Shown here piece by piece: positions 29,826-39,592 of a DNA stretch of 64,000 nucleotides; positions within the stretch are counted from its first letter, which is position 1; every line of letters begins with the position of its first letter. Made by a program: the position numbers and the translations under genes. The notes under the pieces were generated by a model that searched no databases, was not told the origin of the DNA, and saw only the letters and a list, made by a program, of their open reading frames with translations. Location: assembly GCA_902626385.1 (NCBI GenBank), contig CACOEZ010000002.1:124001-188000 (forward strand), given 5' to 3'. The stretch is from an uncultured SAR86 cluster bacterium. GTDB taxonomy: Bacteria; Pseudomonadota; Gammaproteobacteria; Magnimaribacterales; D2472.

Positions 29826-31118
29826 GAAAATAAATTTTGATATGAATATTAAAGTTAAAAACCAAGCACCATATGAAATAGTTTTTATTTCTCCATTAGA
29901 AATCTTTAAAGATACGTAAGTCAAAAAACCTAAAGCAATACCATCAGCAATTGAGAACGTTAATGGAATCATTACAATTATTACTAGTGCTGGTAAAAGC
30001 TCAATTACATTTGACCAGTCTAGCTTTTCCATCCCACCAAGCATTAAAATAGCAACATATATCAATGCTCCTGCTGTTGCGTATGCTGGAATTACTGTTG
30101 CAAGGGGCGATAAGAACATTGCAAAAATAAATAGAATACCTACGATAACTGCTGTTAATCCTGTTCTTCCTCCTGCTTCGACACCAGCAGAACTTTCTAC
30201 GTAACTTGTGACCGGTGAGCATCCAAAAAAAGTACCTAATATACTTGCTCCACTATCAGCTTTCAAAGCCTTATTAAGACCTATCGCTTCACCATCATTA
30301 TTAATAAGACTTGCTCTAGTTGCCACTCCAACTAATGTGCCAGTTGTATCAAATAAATTTACAAAAAGAAAAGACATGATAACTGTTAGCATACCAAGAT
30401 TAAGAGCTCCAACAACGTCCAATTTCATTAAAGTAGGGCTAATATCAGGCGGCATAGATATTATCCCGTTATACTCTATTAAACCTAATGTAACAGCAAT
30501 TAAAGTTACTGAAAGGATACCAATAATTATTGCGCCAGGAATTTTTCTTACCGAAAGTGCAGATATTATTAAAAATCCAGCAACAGATAATAAGGTTTCA
30601 ATATTTGTAAAATCTCCCAAAGACAATAAAGTTGCATCATTATTTATAATGATTCCACCATTTTTCAAACCGATAAGGCCTATAAATAATCCTACTCCAG
30701 CACCCATAGCTATTCTAAGGTTTAGAGGAATACTTGAGATCATCCAACCCCGAAGTTTCGTAATGCTCATTATGAAAAATAAAATACCTGCTAAAAATAC
30801 CGCTCCAAGAGCAACCTCCCATGAATATCCCATCTCACCGACTACCGTGAAGGTAAAGAATGCATTTAATCCCATACCTGGAGCAAGTCCAATTGGCCAA
30901 TTAGCAAAAAAACCCATCAAAAAAGAAGCTAATGCAGCGGCAAGACAAGTTCCTACAAATATTGCACCAAGATCCATGCCTGTGGCTGACATCATTTGTG
31001 GATTAACAAAAATGATGTATGCCATTGTTATAAACGTTGTAAAACCGCCTAATATTTCTTTTTTTATGTTTGTATTATTTGCTTCAAGTTCAAACAATTG
31101 GTTCAGATAGTCTTTCAT
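29820..31118 (-). CDS. NCS2/AzgA-type purine permease
   Basis: GGFTTFITMAYIIFVNPQMMSATGMD, PGMGLNAFFTF, NLFDTTGTLVGVATRA, GCSPVTSYVESSAGVEAGGRTG. Confidence 0.92.
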   Translation of the reverse strand: MKDYLNQLFELEANNTNIKKEILGGFTTFITMAYIIFVNPQMMSATGMDLGAIFVGTCLAAALASFLMGFFANWPIGLAPGMGLNAFFTFTVVGEMGYSWEVALGAVFLAGILFFIMSITKLRGWMISSIPLNLRIAMGAGVGLFIGLIGLKNGGIIINNDATLLSLGDFTNIETLLSVAGFLIISALSVRKIPGAIIIGILSVTLIAVTLGLIEYNGIISMPPDISPTLMKLDVVGALNLGMLTVIMSFLFVNLFDTTGTLVGVATRASLINNDGEAIGLNKALKADSGASILGTFFGCSPVTSYVESSAGVEAGGRTGLTAVIVGILFIFAMFLSPLATVIPAYATAGALIYVAILMLGGMEKLDWSNVIELLPALVIIVMIPLTFSIADGIALGFLTYVSLKISNGEIKTISYGAWFLTLIFISKFIFL

Positions 31119-31279
31119 TTCACTAAGTATATTCCATATGTAAATATTTATGCGTGATTAGCAAATTTTTTTAAATTTATTGGCATTAATTTCATATATC
31201 CATACTTTTTACTTTTTTTTTGGCATAATAGTTGCATCTAACATCATTAACTATTTTTTATAATTTAGAGGTTTAACCT

Positions 31280-33604
31280 ATGAAATTTTCTTTTTTTTCG
31301 AAGACTGCTATAGCATTTTCTTTTTCTATTTTATTAACACCAAATATCATTTCTCAGGAAGACGAGCCTGTTTTTGAGGAAGTTATTGTTACAGCTGAAA
31401 AAAGAAACGAAAGTTTGCAGTCTGTATCACAAGCAGTTACCGCAATTACAAGCTCAGAAATTGAAAATAAGAATATAAATTCGTTCGTTGATTTGAGTAG
31501 CATTGTTCCAGGCGTAACTGTTGCTAAAAATGAAGGATATAAAACTGTTATATCCATCAGAGGTGTGGGTAACGAAACAAATCAGAATGCTATTGCAGCC
31601 CCATCTGTTGCTTATCATATGGATGGTATTTTTATTGCTTCCCCTTTTTCATTACAAACAGATTTTATAGATGTTCAAAGAATAGAAATTTTAAGAGGAC
31701 CTCAGGGAACCTTATTTGGACAAAACTCTACTGGTGGTGCAATAAATGTAATTAGCAATGTGCCTACATCTGATGAAAGATTTACTAAAGCTGACTTAAC
31801 AATTGGAGATTTTGGTCTTAGAAAAATTAGGACTACCTCAAATTTACCAATCTCTAATAAGGTTAGTACTAAATTTTCTTTTGCCTCGACTGAACGTGAT
31901 GGCTTTTCAGAAAATATATTTACTGGTCAAGATTTAGATGATGCTTCAAATATTAGCATCAGATCAGATTGGATGATTGAATTATCTGATACATCAAGCA
32001 TGAGAATTTTTGGACAATATTTTGATGTTGATAGAAATGGAGCAGCAATAAGAGGTATTGATGATCAATCATCTGGCATGAGAAAATTATCGCAAGATAC
32101 CATATCTAAACAAGAATTAACCTCTTCAGTTTTTGCTCTTATATATGAAAATGATTTAGGTTATGCAAACTTAAAAATATTAGCTAGCACACAAGAAGAC
32201 GATATTTTAGTAGTCAGGGATAACGACAGACATAACTTTGGAGACTCAGTTCTCTCAATACCTGGTTTGGGTGCTGGCGCAACATATCAAAGAGCAGAAT
32301 TCAATCCTGAAACTTCAAAAGTTGATACTAAAACCCTTGAAATTAACTTAATTTCTAATGAAGCTGCGATGGACGGAAAGCTCGATTGGACCGTTGGAGC
32401 TTTTTACATGGAGCATGAAATTGAAAATCATATAAGAGGTTACAGAGACAATGATTTAACTGGACAATTAAAGTATGAATGCAGTGAAAGTTTTGCTAAT
32501 CAAGCCTATTGTTATACTCATGATCCTGGTATTCCAGGAAGGTTTGCTGTGTTTGATGCCACAGCTGATTGGGATTTTGTTACTGATTCATATCCAAGTA
32601 GAGAATCATATTCTGTATATGGCCAAACAACATATAGCTTTACAGATACTTTTAGACTTGTTTCAGGGCTAAGATACTCTGAGGATACATTTACTACAGA
32701 TGTGACTAATTTTTTCAATGTTGAGAGCTTTCAGGAAGAGGGAACATCTGATGAGATAACAAGCAGAATTACCGGAGAGTATGACGTAGCTGAAGCTACA
32801 ATGGTGTATTTAACTTTTTCAAAGGGCTTTAAGCCTGGTGGAAGTAATTTAACTTTTGGCTTTGCTGATGATAACGCTCCGCCAATGGTATTTCCTACTT
32901 TTGAAGCTGAAACGGTAGACTCAACTGAATTTGGTGTAAAAACAGATTTGTTTGATGGTCAAGCTAGAGCAAATATTGCAGCTTTTATGTACGATTATGA
33001 AAATCTACAATTTCAGGCTACTGATCCAGATCCATACAGGGGCGGTGTTGCAAATATACCTGAATCTGAGATGTCTGGAGTTGAAATTGAGTTCACAGGA
33101 CTAATTTCTGATAACTTAACATTTGATATGAATCTTGCATTCTTAAATTCTGAAGTGACTGCAGATTATGATGTCTTAGACAATGTTGATGCATATCAAT
33201 ATTTTTTTGGAGAAGAAGATCTTAGGTATGGACTCAGAGAAAATGTTAAAGGAAATAAGTTAGCTAAAACGCCAGAATTTACAGCAGATGCCAGCCTAGT
33301 TTACGAGACTGATTTAGCCTCAGGCAACTATATGACAGCAATTCTTCAATACGTTAAACGTGGCAAGTTTGAACAAAGGGTATCTAACAATCCTGCTGTT
33401 GACTCAATACCAGGTTACGATATTGTTAATCTTACTATTGGAGTTGAATTTCAAAATAATATGAGTATTGATTTTATGCTTTTAAATGCAACAGATGAAG
33501 ACGGAATAAACTCAAGCATGACAGATGTTTTCGGTGTTGCAGCAACTGGATTAGAGCTAATTCCTCCGAGACAGATTATGACAAGAATTAGTTATGATTT
33601 TTGA
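31280..33604 (+). CDS. TonB-dependent outer-membrane receptor
   Basis: Signal peptide, EEVIVTAEKRNESLQSV TonB box/plug, RIEILRGPQGTLFGQNSTGGAINV, C-terminal ISYDF. Confidence 0.95.
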   Translation: MKFSFFSKTAIAFSFSILLTPNIISQEDEPVFEEVIVTAEKRNESLQSVSQAVTAITSSEIENKNINSFVDLSSIVPGVTVAKNEGYKTVISIRGVGNETNQNAIAAPSVAYHMDGIFIASPFSLQTDFIDVQRIEILRGPQGTLFGQNSTGGAINVISNVPTSDERFTKADLTIGDFGLRKIRTTSNLPISNKVSTKFSFASTERDGFSENIFTGQDLDDASNISIRSDWMIELSDTSSMRIFGQYFDVDRNGAAIRGIDDQSSGMRKLSQDTISKQELTSSVFALIYENDLGYANLKILASTQEDDILVVRDNDRHNFGDSVLSIPGLGAGATYQRAEFNPETSKVDTKTLEINLISNEAAMDGKLDWTVGAFYMEHEIENHIRGYRDNDLTGQLKYECSESFANQAYCYTHDPGIPGRFAVFDATADWDFVTDSYPSRESYSVYGQTTYSFTDTFRLVSGLRYSEDTFTTDVTNFFNVESFQEEGTSDEITSRITGEYDVAEATMVYLTFSKGFKPGGSNLTFGFADDNAPPMVFPTFEAETVDSTEFGVKTDLFDGQARANIAAFMYDYENLQFQATDPDPYRGGVANIPESEMSGVEIEFTGLISDNLTFDMNLAFLNSEVTADYDVLDNVDAYQYFFGEEDLRYGLRENVKGNKLAKTPEFTADASLVYETDLASGNYMTAILQYVKRGKFEQRVSNNPAVDSIPGYDIVNLTIGVEFQNNMSIDFMLLNATDEDGINSSMTDVFGVAATGLELIPPRQIMTRISYDF

Positions 33605-33651
33605 TATAAATCTCACAACATTGGAGATCTAATATTAGTTAATTACTTAAT

Positions 33652-34215
33652 ATGGAAAAGCTGTTTATTAAGTCAGATGACTTACTCAAAGATTCGTTTC
33701 AACTTGCTTGGAATGTCTATGAAAGTGGTTTTAAACCAAATTATATTGTTGGTGTATGGAGAGGAGGAGCTCCAATTGGAATAGCCGTTCAAGAATTTCT
33801 AAATGTGCTTGGAATTAAATCAGATCATGTCGCAATCAGAACTTCATACTATACAGGCATAGATAGCCATAAAGATAATGTTCAAGTTTATGGACTTAAT
33901 TATGTAATAAGGCAACTTGAATCGGAAGACAGGTTACTTATTGTTGATGATGTGCACGATACTGGAAATTCAATAGCACAAATAATTTCTGATCTTAAAG
34001 CTGCATGCAAAAAAAACACACCAGAAATTAAGGTTGCTACGCCTTACTATAAGCCATCAAAAAACGAATCAAATTTCAAACCTGATTATTATCTTCATGA
34101 AACAGATCAATGGTTGGTTTTTCCTCATGAATTAGATGGTTTATCGCTCTCAGAAATTGAAGCTAATAAGCCAGAATTAAAGGATTTAATTAAAAAAATT
34201 AAACCACACATTTAA
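33652..34215 (+). CDS. Purine phosphoribosyltransferase-family protein
   Basis: GVWRGGAPIGIAVQEFL and PRPP motif RLLIVDDVHDTGNSIAQI. Confidence 0.85.
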   Translation: MEKLFIKSDDLLKDSFQLAWNVYESGFKPNYIVGVWRGGAPIGIAVQEFLNVLGIKSDHVAIRTSYYTGIDSHKDNVQVYGLNYVIRQLESEDRLLIVDDVHDTGNSIAQIISDLKAACKKNTPEIKVATPYYKPSKNESNFKPDYYLHETDQWLVFPHELDGLSLSEIEANKPELKDLIKKIKPHI

Positions 34216-34281
34216 TCGTACAAAAAATAATCAATTAATTTTCGGCCTTTTTTTTCTATTTTGCTTTAGTTATAATCTGTC

Positions 34282-35745
34282 ATGGAAAAATTAAAACAAA
34301 AAGCGTTAACATTCGATGACGTTCTACTTTTACCAAAATATAGTGACTTTCTTCCAAGCGATGCAATTACTGAGTCAAAATTAACACGTAATATAAATCT
34401 AAAGTTACCTTTGATTTCTGCGGCTATGGATACAGTTACTGAGTCAAGTATGGCTATTGCTCTCGCTGAGGCTGGAGGAATAGGAATTATTCATAAAAAT
34501 AATTCAATTAAAGATCAGGCAAATTTGGTTAGAGCCGTAAAGAAATATGAGAGTGGGATTGTTAGAGATCCTGTAACGATTAGCTCATCTAAATCTATCA
34601 GAGAATTAAAGCAACTTACCGCAGAACTAAGCATTTCCGGAATGCCGGTCGTTGATGATGGAGAATTAAAAGGTATTGTCACCAGCAGAGATTTTAGATA
34701 TGCCGATAATATGGATTCGAATGTTTCCTCGATCATGACTCCCTTTGAAAAATTAGTAACTGTAAAAGAGGGTGTTTCTCAAGATGCAGTAATGCAACTT
34801 ATGCATAAAAATAGAATCGAGAAAGTACTTGTTCTAGATGAAAAAGAAAAATTATCTGGATTAGTTACAATGAAAGATATTGAGAAGTCTGTACAAAATC
34901 CTGATGCAACAAAAGATGAATCAGGAAGATTAAAAGTTGGCGCAGCTTTGGGTACGGATAGCGATTCTCTCATAAGAGCGCAAGCTTTATTTGATGAAGG
35001 TGTTGATGTTTTTGTTATCGATAGTGCGCATGGACATTCTAAAAATGTTATTCAAATGATAAAAGACATAAAGTCAAAATTTCCTACTGTTGAGGTCATC
35101 GGAGGTAATATTGCTACAGCAGAAGCAGCAATTGCTTTGGAAAAAGCTGGAGCTGATGCAGTAAAAGTTGGCATGGGTCCTGGATCAATTTGTACAACTA
35201 GAATTATTGCTGGAATAGGTGTTCCTCAGATTACAGCTATCTTTGAAATAAAAAAAGCGCTTGCAAAAAGTGATGTGGCTATTATCGCTGACGGAGGTAT
35301 TAGATTCTCTGGTGATATTGCGAAGGCAATTGCTGCTGGAGCAGATTCAGTGATGCTGGGGAGTTTATTTGCCGGAACTGAGGAAGCTCCAGGTAAAGTT
35401 GAGTTATTTCAGGGAAGAAGTTTTAAAACCTATCGTGGCATGGGTTCTCTAGGAGCGATGACAGAGAGAGAGGATGCCAACAGATATATGCAAGAAGACA
35501 TTGATACTGATAAGCTAGTGCCAGAGGGTATAGAAGGAAGAGTTCCTTATAAAGGCTTAGTTTTAAATGTAATCAATCAATTAATTGGTGGCCTAAGGCA
35601 AAGTATGGGATATATAGGTTGTAAAAGTATTTCCGAAATGCACAAAAATAGTGAATTTGTAGAAATTACAAATGCTGGAATGACAGAAAGTCATGTCCAT
35701 GATGTCATGATAACCAAAGAGGCTCCAAATTATCAAAGAAGTTAA
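34282..35745 (+). CDS. guaB: IMP dehydrogenase
   Basis: [50 protein letters not shown]. Confidence 0.97.
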   Translation: MEKLKQKALTFDDVLLLPKYSDFLPSDAITESKLTRNINLKLPLISAAMDTVTESSMAIALAEAGGIGIIHKNNSIKDQANLVRAVKKYESGIVRDPVTISSSKSIRELKQLTAELSISGMPVVDDGELKGIVTSRDFRYADNMDSNVSSIMTPFEKLVTVKEGVSQDAVMQLMHKNRIEKVLVLDEKEKLSGLVTMKDIEKSVQNPDATKDESGRLKVGAALGTDSDSLIRAQALFDEGVDVFVIDSAHGHSKNVIQMIKDIKSKFPTVEVIGGNIATAEAAIALEKAGADAVKVGMGPGSICTTRIIAGIGVPQITAIFEIKKALAKSDVAIIADGGIRFSGDIAKAIAAGADSVMLGSLFAGTEEAPGKVELFQGRSFKTYRGMGSLGAMTEREDANRYMQEDIDTDKLVPEGIEGRVPYKGLVLNVINQLIGGLRQSMGYIGCKSISEMHKNSEFVEITNAGMTESHVHDVMITKEAPNYQRS

Positions 35746-35749
35746 TTAA

Positions 35750-37318
35750 TTGATGAAAGAGTTATCTGTTAATAGTAAAAACATAGATACAATCTTAGTT
35801 TTAGACTTTGGCTCTCAATATACCCAATTAATTGCGCGACGAGTAAGAGAGAGCAATGTTTACTCAGAAATACTCCCTTGGGACATTGACGAAAGTAAAA
35901 TTAAACTTTTAAATCCAAAAGGAATTATCCTTTCGGGCGGACCAAATTCTGTAACAGAAGCATATACTCCTAGAATTCCTCAGATTATTTTTGATCTCTC
36001 AGTGCCTATATTGGGTATCTGTTATGGCATGCAAACTCTTGCTGAGCAGATGGGAGGACAAGTAATATCAGCTGATAATAAGGAGTTTGGACACTCAGAA
36101 TTAAATATTCATGTTGAATCAGCCATGCTGAAAGGTATTGATAAAAGACTAAATGTGTGGATGAGTCATGGAGATCAAGTCCAAGACTTACCAGATAATT
36201 TTAAACTAATAGCCTCTACATCTACTGCTCCAATTGCGGTTATGGAGCATGAGTCTCTGCCTATATACGCATTGCAATTTCATCCCGAGGTTACTCATAC
36301 AGATAAAGGCCAAAATATTATTGAAAACTTTATATTAGATATTTGCAATGCTGATACTGCATGGAAAATGGATCATCTAATTAATAAAAGAATAGAAGAA
36401 ATAAAAGAAAAAGTTAAAGATGGAAAAGTTTTACTGGGATTATCTGGGGGAGTTGATTCGTCTGTAACTGCTGCTTTATTACACAAAGCAATTGGAAAAA
36501 AATTAACCTGTGTTTTTGTAAATAATGGATTGCTTAGAAAAGGAGAAGTTGAAGAGGTAATGCAAACTTTCAAAGAAAATATGAACTTAAACGTTATTAA
36601 ATCTGAGAGTGAGGAAATTTTTCTTAGACATCTTAAAAATATTGACGATCCAGAGCAAAAAAGAAAGATAATCGGGAGGACTTTTATTGATATTTTTGAT
36701 GCTGAAGCTATTAAGTTGAAGGAAATTAAATTCCTTGCACAAGGAACTATTTATCCAGATGTAATAGAATCGTCCGGAAGTGAGTCTAACGAGGCAAGAG
36801 TAATCAAATCGCATCACAATGTTGGAGGACTGCCGGAAGAGATGGAACTTGATTTGGTTGAACCGCTCAGAGATCTTTTCAAAGACGAAGTCAGAAAAAT
36901 GGGTGTTGAGCTCGGCATTCCAAAAGAAATGCTTGAAAGACATCCTTTTCCAGGACCAGGACTTGGAGTAAGGATAATAGGTGAGATAACTAAAGAAAAA
37001 ACAAAAATACTACAACATGCAGATCATATTTTTATTGAAGAATTAATCAAAGCAGATTTGTATGACAAGGTTAGCCAAGCTTTTGCTGTACTATTACCTG
37101 TTAAGTCGGTTGGTGTTGTTGGTGATGAAAGAAGATATGCTGAAGTTATAGGTTTACGCGCAGTTGAAACGGTAGATTTTATGACTGCAAGATGGGCCCA
37201 TCTTCCTTATGAGTTTTTAGAACATGTCTCTAACAGGATAGTAAACGAAATAGAGCAGGTGAGCAGAGTTGTATATGATATTTCAAGCAAACCTCCAGCA
37301 ACTATTGAGTGGGAATAG
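35750..37318 (+). CDS. guaA: GMP synthase (glutamine-hydrolysing)
   Basis: [50 protein letters not shown], ends KPPATIEWE. Confidence 0.98.
   Translation: MMKELSVNSKNIDTILVLDFGSQYTQLIARRVRESNVYSEILPWDIDESKIKLLNPKGIILSGGPNSVTEAYTPRIPQIIFDLSVPILGICYGMQTLAEQMGGQVISADNKEFGHSELNIHVESAMLKGIDKRLNVWMSHGDQVQDLPDNFKLIASTSTAPIAVMEHESLPIYALQFHPEVTHTDKGQNIIENFILDICNADTAWKMDHLINKRIEEIKEKVKDGKVLLGLSGGVDSSVTAALLHKAIGKKLTCVFVNNGLLRKGEVEEVMQTFKENMNLNVIKSESEEIFLRHLKNIDDPEQKRKIIGRTFIDIFDAEAIKLKEIKFLAQGTIYPDVIESSGSESNEARVIKSHHNVGGLPEEMELDLVEPLRDLFKDEVRKMGVELGIPKEMLERHPFPGPGLGVRIIGEITKEKTKILQHADHIFIEELIKADLYDKVSQAFAVLLPVKSVGVVGDERRYAEVIGLRAVETVDFMTARWAHLPYEFLEHVSNRIVNEIEQVSRVVYDISSKPPATIEWE
37301..37317. repeat. 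Left direct repeat actattgagtgggaata (att-like), within the guaA 3' end
   Basis: Exact 17-bp match to 39559..39575. Confidence 0.9.
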
Positions 37319-37356
37319 TTACATTGGCTCAAACCCTTATTCCTAAGCTGTTTCCC

Positions 37357-37417
37357 TTGTTGTAAAGTTGTTGTAAAAACGCATTCCTTCGCTTTTGTTG
37401 TAAACATTATTGTAAAG
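37357..37417 (+). repeat. Cluster of four TT(G/A)TTGTAAA(N) motifs, left flank
   Basis: Copies starting at 37357, 37368, 37395 and 37407. Confidence 0.8.
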
Positions 37418-37477
37418 TTTTGCTATTACTGCACTTCATAAGAAATAATATAATTTATTTAAGGTTAAAATCTAAAT

Positions 37478-39364
37478 ATGAAATACAGAGCAGAAATTGA
37501 TGGCTTAAGAGCATTGGCAGTATTGCCTGTTATTTTCTTTCATGCTGGTTTCGAGTTTTTCAACGGAGGGTTTGTTGGAGTTGACATTTTCTTTGTTATA
37601 AGTGGGTACTTAATTACAACCATTATTATTTCTGAGATGGCTGAGGACAACTTCAGCATCGTTAATTTTTATGAACGTCGTGCTCGTAGGATTCTACCAG
37701 CCTTATTTTTTGTTATGGCTGCCTGTTTGCCCTTTGCTTGGCTGTGGTTTTTGCCTAGTGACTTAAAAGACTTTGGTCAAAGTTTGGTTGCCGTGTCAAT
37801 ATTTTCTTCTAACATTCTTTTTTGGATAGAAGGTGGTTACTTCGGAACAGCTACTGAACTAAAACCTTTAATTCATACATGGAGTTTGGCAGTTGAAGAA
37901 CAGTACTACATACTTTTTCCAATTTTCTTAATGCTCACTTGGAAGCTGGGTATTAAATGGATATTAATTTTATTATCGATAATTTTTCTGATTAGTTTAG
38001 GAGTAGCTGAATGGGGTGCTTACAATTCTCCATCTGGCGCTTTCTTCTTACTACCAACAAGGGGTTGGGAAATACTTGTTGGTGTATTTGCTGCTTTTTA
38101 CCTTAATTATAATACTCACTTAAAATCTCATACTATAAACCAAGTATTGAGTTTGCTAGGTTTTGGAATGATCAGTTATTCAATTATCGCTTTTAATGAA
38201 ACAACTCCTTTTCCGAGTTTATATACTTTGATACCTACAATTGGAACAGGGTTATTAATTTTATATGCTGTTCCAAAAACTTATGCTCACAAATTACTAA
38301 GCATGAAATTTATTGTTGGGATCGGGCTTATTTCATATAGTACTTACCTTTGGCATCAACCCTTATTGGCGTTTACGAAGTATAGAGTTTTGGGAGAGCC
38401 TTCTGACCTCAATCTTATTATTTTATGCGCTGCCTCATTAGTGATAGCTTGGTTTAGTTGGAAGTTTGTTGAGATGCCTTTTAGATCAAAAACGAAAGTT
38501 AGTAGAAGATCTATTTTTAAATTTGCATTAATTTTTACTCTTTTCTTTTCGGTCACTGGACTTTGGTTACATAATAATAATGGGGCCTTAGAGTATTATC
38601 CTAAAGAAAAGCAAAAAATATTAGTAAATTTTATTAATCCTTCAGCCTATGTAAACAAAAGGCATAAACAAATCAGACTTTTAGAGTTCTCTAAAAGTAA
38701 TGATAAAAATGATATTTTAATAATTGGAGACAGTCATTCAGAAGATTTAGTTAATGCTGTTTTTGAAGCAGGCTTGAATAATGATATGGAATTTTCTTCA
38801 TATTATATTCCAGTAGGATGTGGCGTCTTATTTGTAAGAGATAAAAAGGACAGGGAGGCCACTAACTTAAATTGTCAAAGAGAGGACGGTTCTTTTTTTA
38901 ATAATGATCTGCAAATACAAATGTCTTTGGCTGATGAAGTATGGATCATTTCAAGTTGGACACAAAGAGATCTAATTTACATGTCTAAATCCATAGAGAA
39001 TATTAAGACTATAAATAAAAATATTAAATTATTTGGCACTAAAAACTTTGGAACCCCAAGCTCCAAATGGTACAACACAGTGGACATAGATGATTGGTCT
39101 TCTGCAATATTTGATGATTCTGACAAAAGCAAATATGCAACAATCTCAAAAGTTAATAATGATTTGAGTAATATATCTAAATCTTTAAGTGTTGAATTTT
39201 TTAATACACAGCATCTTATATGCAGAGGTGAAGCTTTTTGTTCTAACTATATTGATGGAAATATCATCTCATATGATGGAACTCATCTAACAAAACATGG
39301 TGCAAAAATATTAGGTTTATCTCTAAAGAACGAGCTTAATAAAAATAATAGGTTAAAAGACTGA
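37478..39364 (+). CDS. Acyltransferase-3 / SGNH fusion (OafA/OatA-type O-acyltransferase)
   Basis: YRAEIDGLRALAVLPVIFFHAG, FFVISGYLIT, HTWSLAVEEQYY, C-terminal SGNH motifs IIGDSHSED and YDGTHLTKHGAKIL. Confidence 0.93.
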   Translation: MKYRAEIDGLRALAVLPVIFFHAGFEFFNGGFVGVDIFFVISGYLITTIIISEMAEDNFSIVNFYERRARRILPALFFVMAACLPFAWLWFLPSDLKDFGQSLVAVSIFSSNILFWIEGGYFGTATELKPLIHTWSLAVEEQYYILFPIFLMLTWKLGIKWILILLSIIFLISLGVAEWGAYNSPSGAFFLLPTRGWEILVGVFAAFYLNYNTHLKSHTINQVLSLLGFGMISYSIIAFNETTPFPSLYTLIPTIGTGLLILYAVPKTYAHKLLSMKFIVGIGLISYSTYLWHQPLLAFTKYRVLGEPSDLNLIILCAASLVIAWFSWKFVEMPFRSKTKVSRRSIFKFALIFTLFFSVTGLWLHNNNGALEYYPKEKQKILVNFINPSAYVNKRHKQIRLLEFSKSNDKNDILIIGDSHSEDLVNAVFEAGLNNDMEFSSYYIPVGCGVLFVRDKKDREATNLNCQREDGSFFNNDLQIQMSLADEVWIISSWTQRDLIYMSKSIENIKTINKNIKLFGTKNFGTPSSKWYNTVDIDDWSSAIFDDSDKSKYATISKVNNDLSNISKSLSVEFFNTQHLICRGEAFCSNYIDGNIISYDGTHLTKHGAKILGLSLKNELNKNNRLKD

Positions 39365-39400
39365 AATCTTTAAGAATGATAGATTTAGGAGGCATTAGCG

Positions 39401-39552
39401 TTGTAAACTTTACAACAACAGAAATACTAAACTACTGATAATAGAAGGATATTAAGATAGTGAGACACACAGAAACAAACCACAAATGTTGTAAAAATGT
39501 TCTAAAGACACATTTGCCCCTCGCAAACCTTTTCTGCATACGGGATTGTAAA
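39401..39552. repeat. Cluster of TTGTAAA motifs, right flank, including the palindrome TTGTAAACTTTACAA
   Basis: Palindrome 39401..39415 plus direct copies at 39489 and 39546. Confidence 0.75.
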
Positions 39553-39558
39553 ACTGCG

Positions 39559-39575
39559 ACTATTGAGTGGGAATA
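39559..39575. repeat. Right direct repeat actattgagtgggaata (att-like), intergenic
   Basis: Exact copy of the guaA 3' end, followed by aa (giving a TAA stop in the equivalent frame). Confidence 0.9.
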
Positions 39576-39592
39576 AATTAAAAATATAAAAA

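Noticed and set aside
30208-31110. 300-aa + strand ORF opposite the NCS2 permease
   Set aside because: Fully antisense to a confident permease gene; Pro/Ile-rich low-information composition typical of a complement-strand shadow ORF.
31259-31264. TATAAT as the -10 box of the TonB receptor promoter
   Set aside because: A start site 6-7 nt downstream would fall in the ribosome-binding site (about 31268-31271), leaving no workable leader.
36587-36943. 118-aa minus ORF inside guaA
   Set aside because: Antisense to a highly conserved gene; no independent support.
37207-37407. 66-aa minus ORF spanning the guaA end and island left flank, considered as a tiny recombination directionality factor
   Set aside because: Mostly antisense to guaA and the motif array; sequence shows no helix-turn-helix or excisionase-like features.
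37391-37410. TTGTAAA motifs as integron attC/GTTRRRY core sites
   Set aside because: GTTGTAA does not fit GTTRRRY and there is no attC-like R''/L'' secondary structure or IntI nearby.
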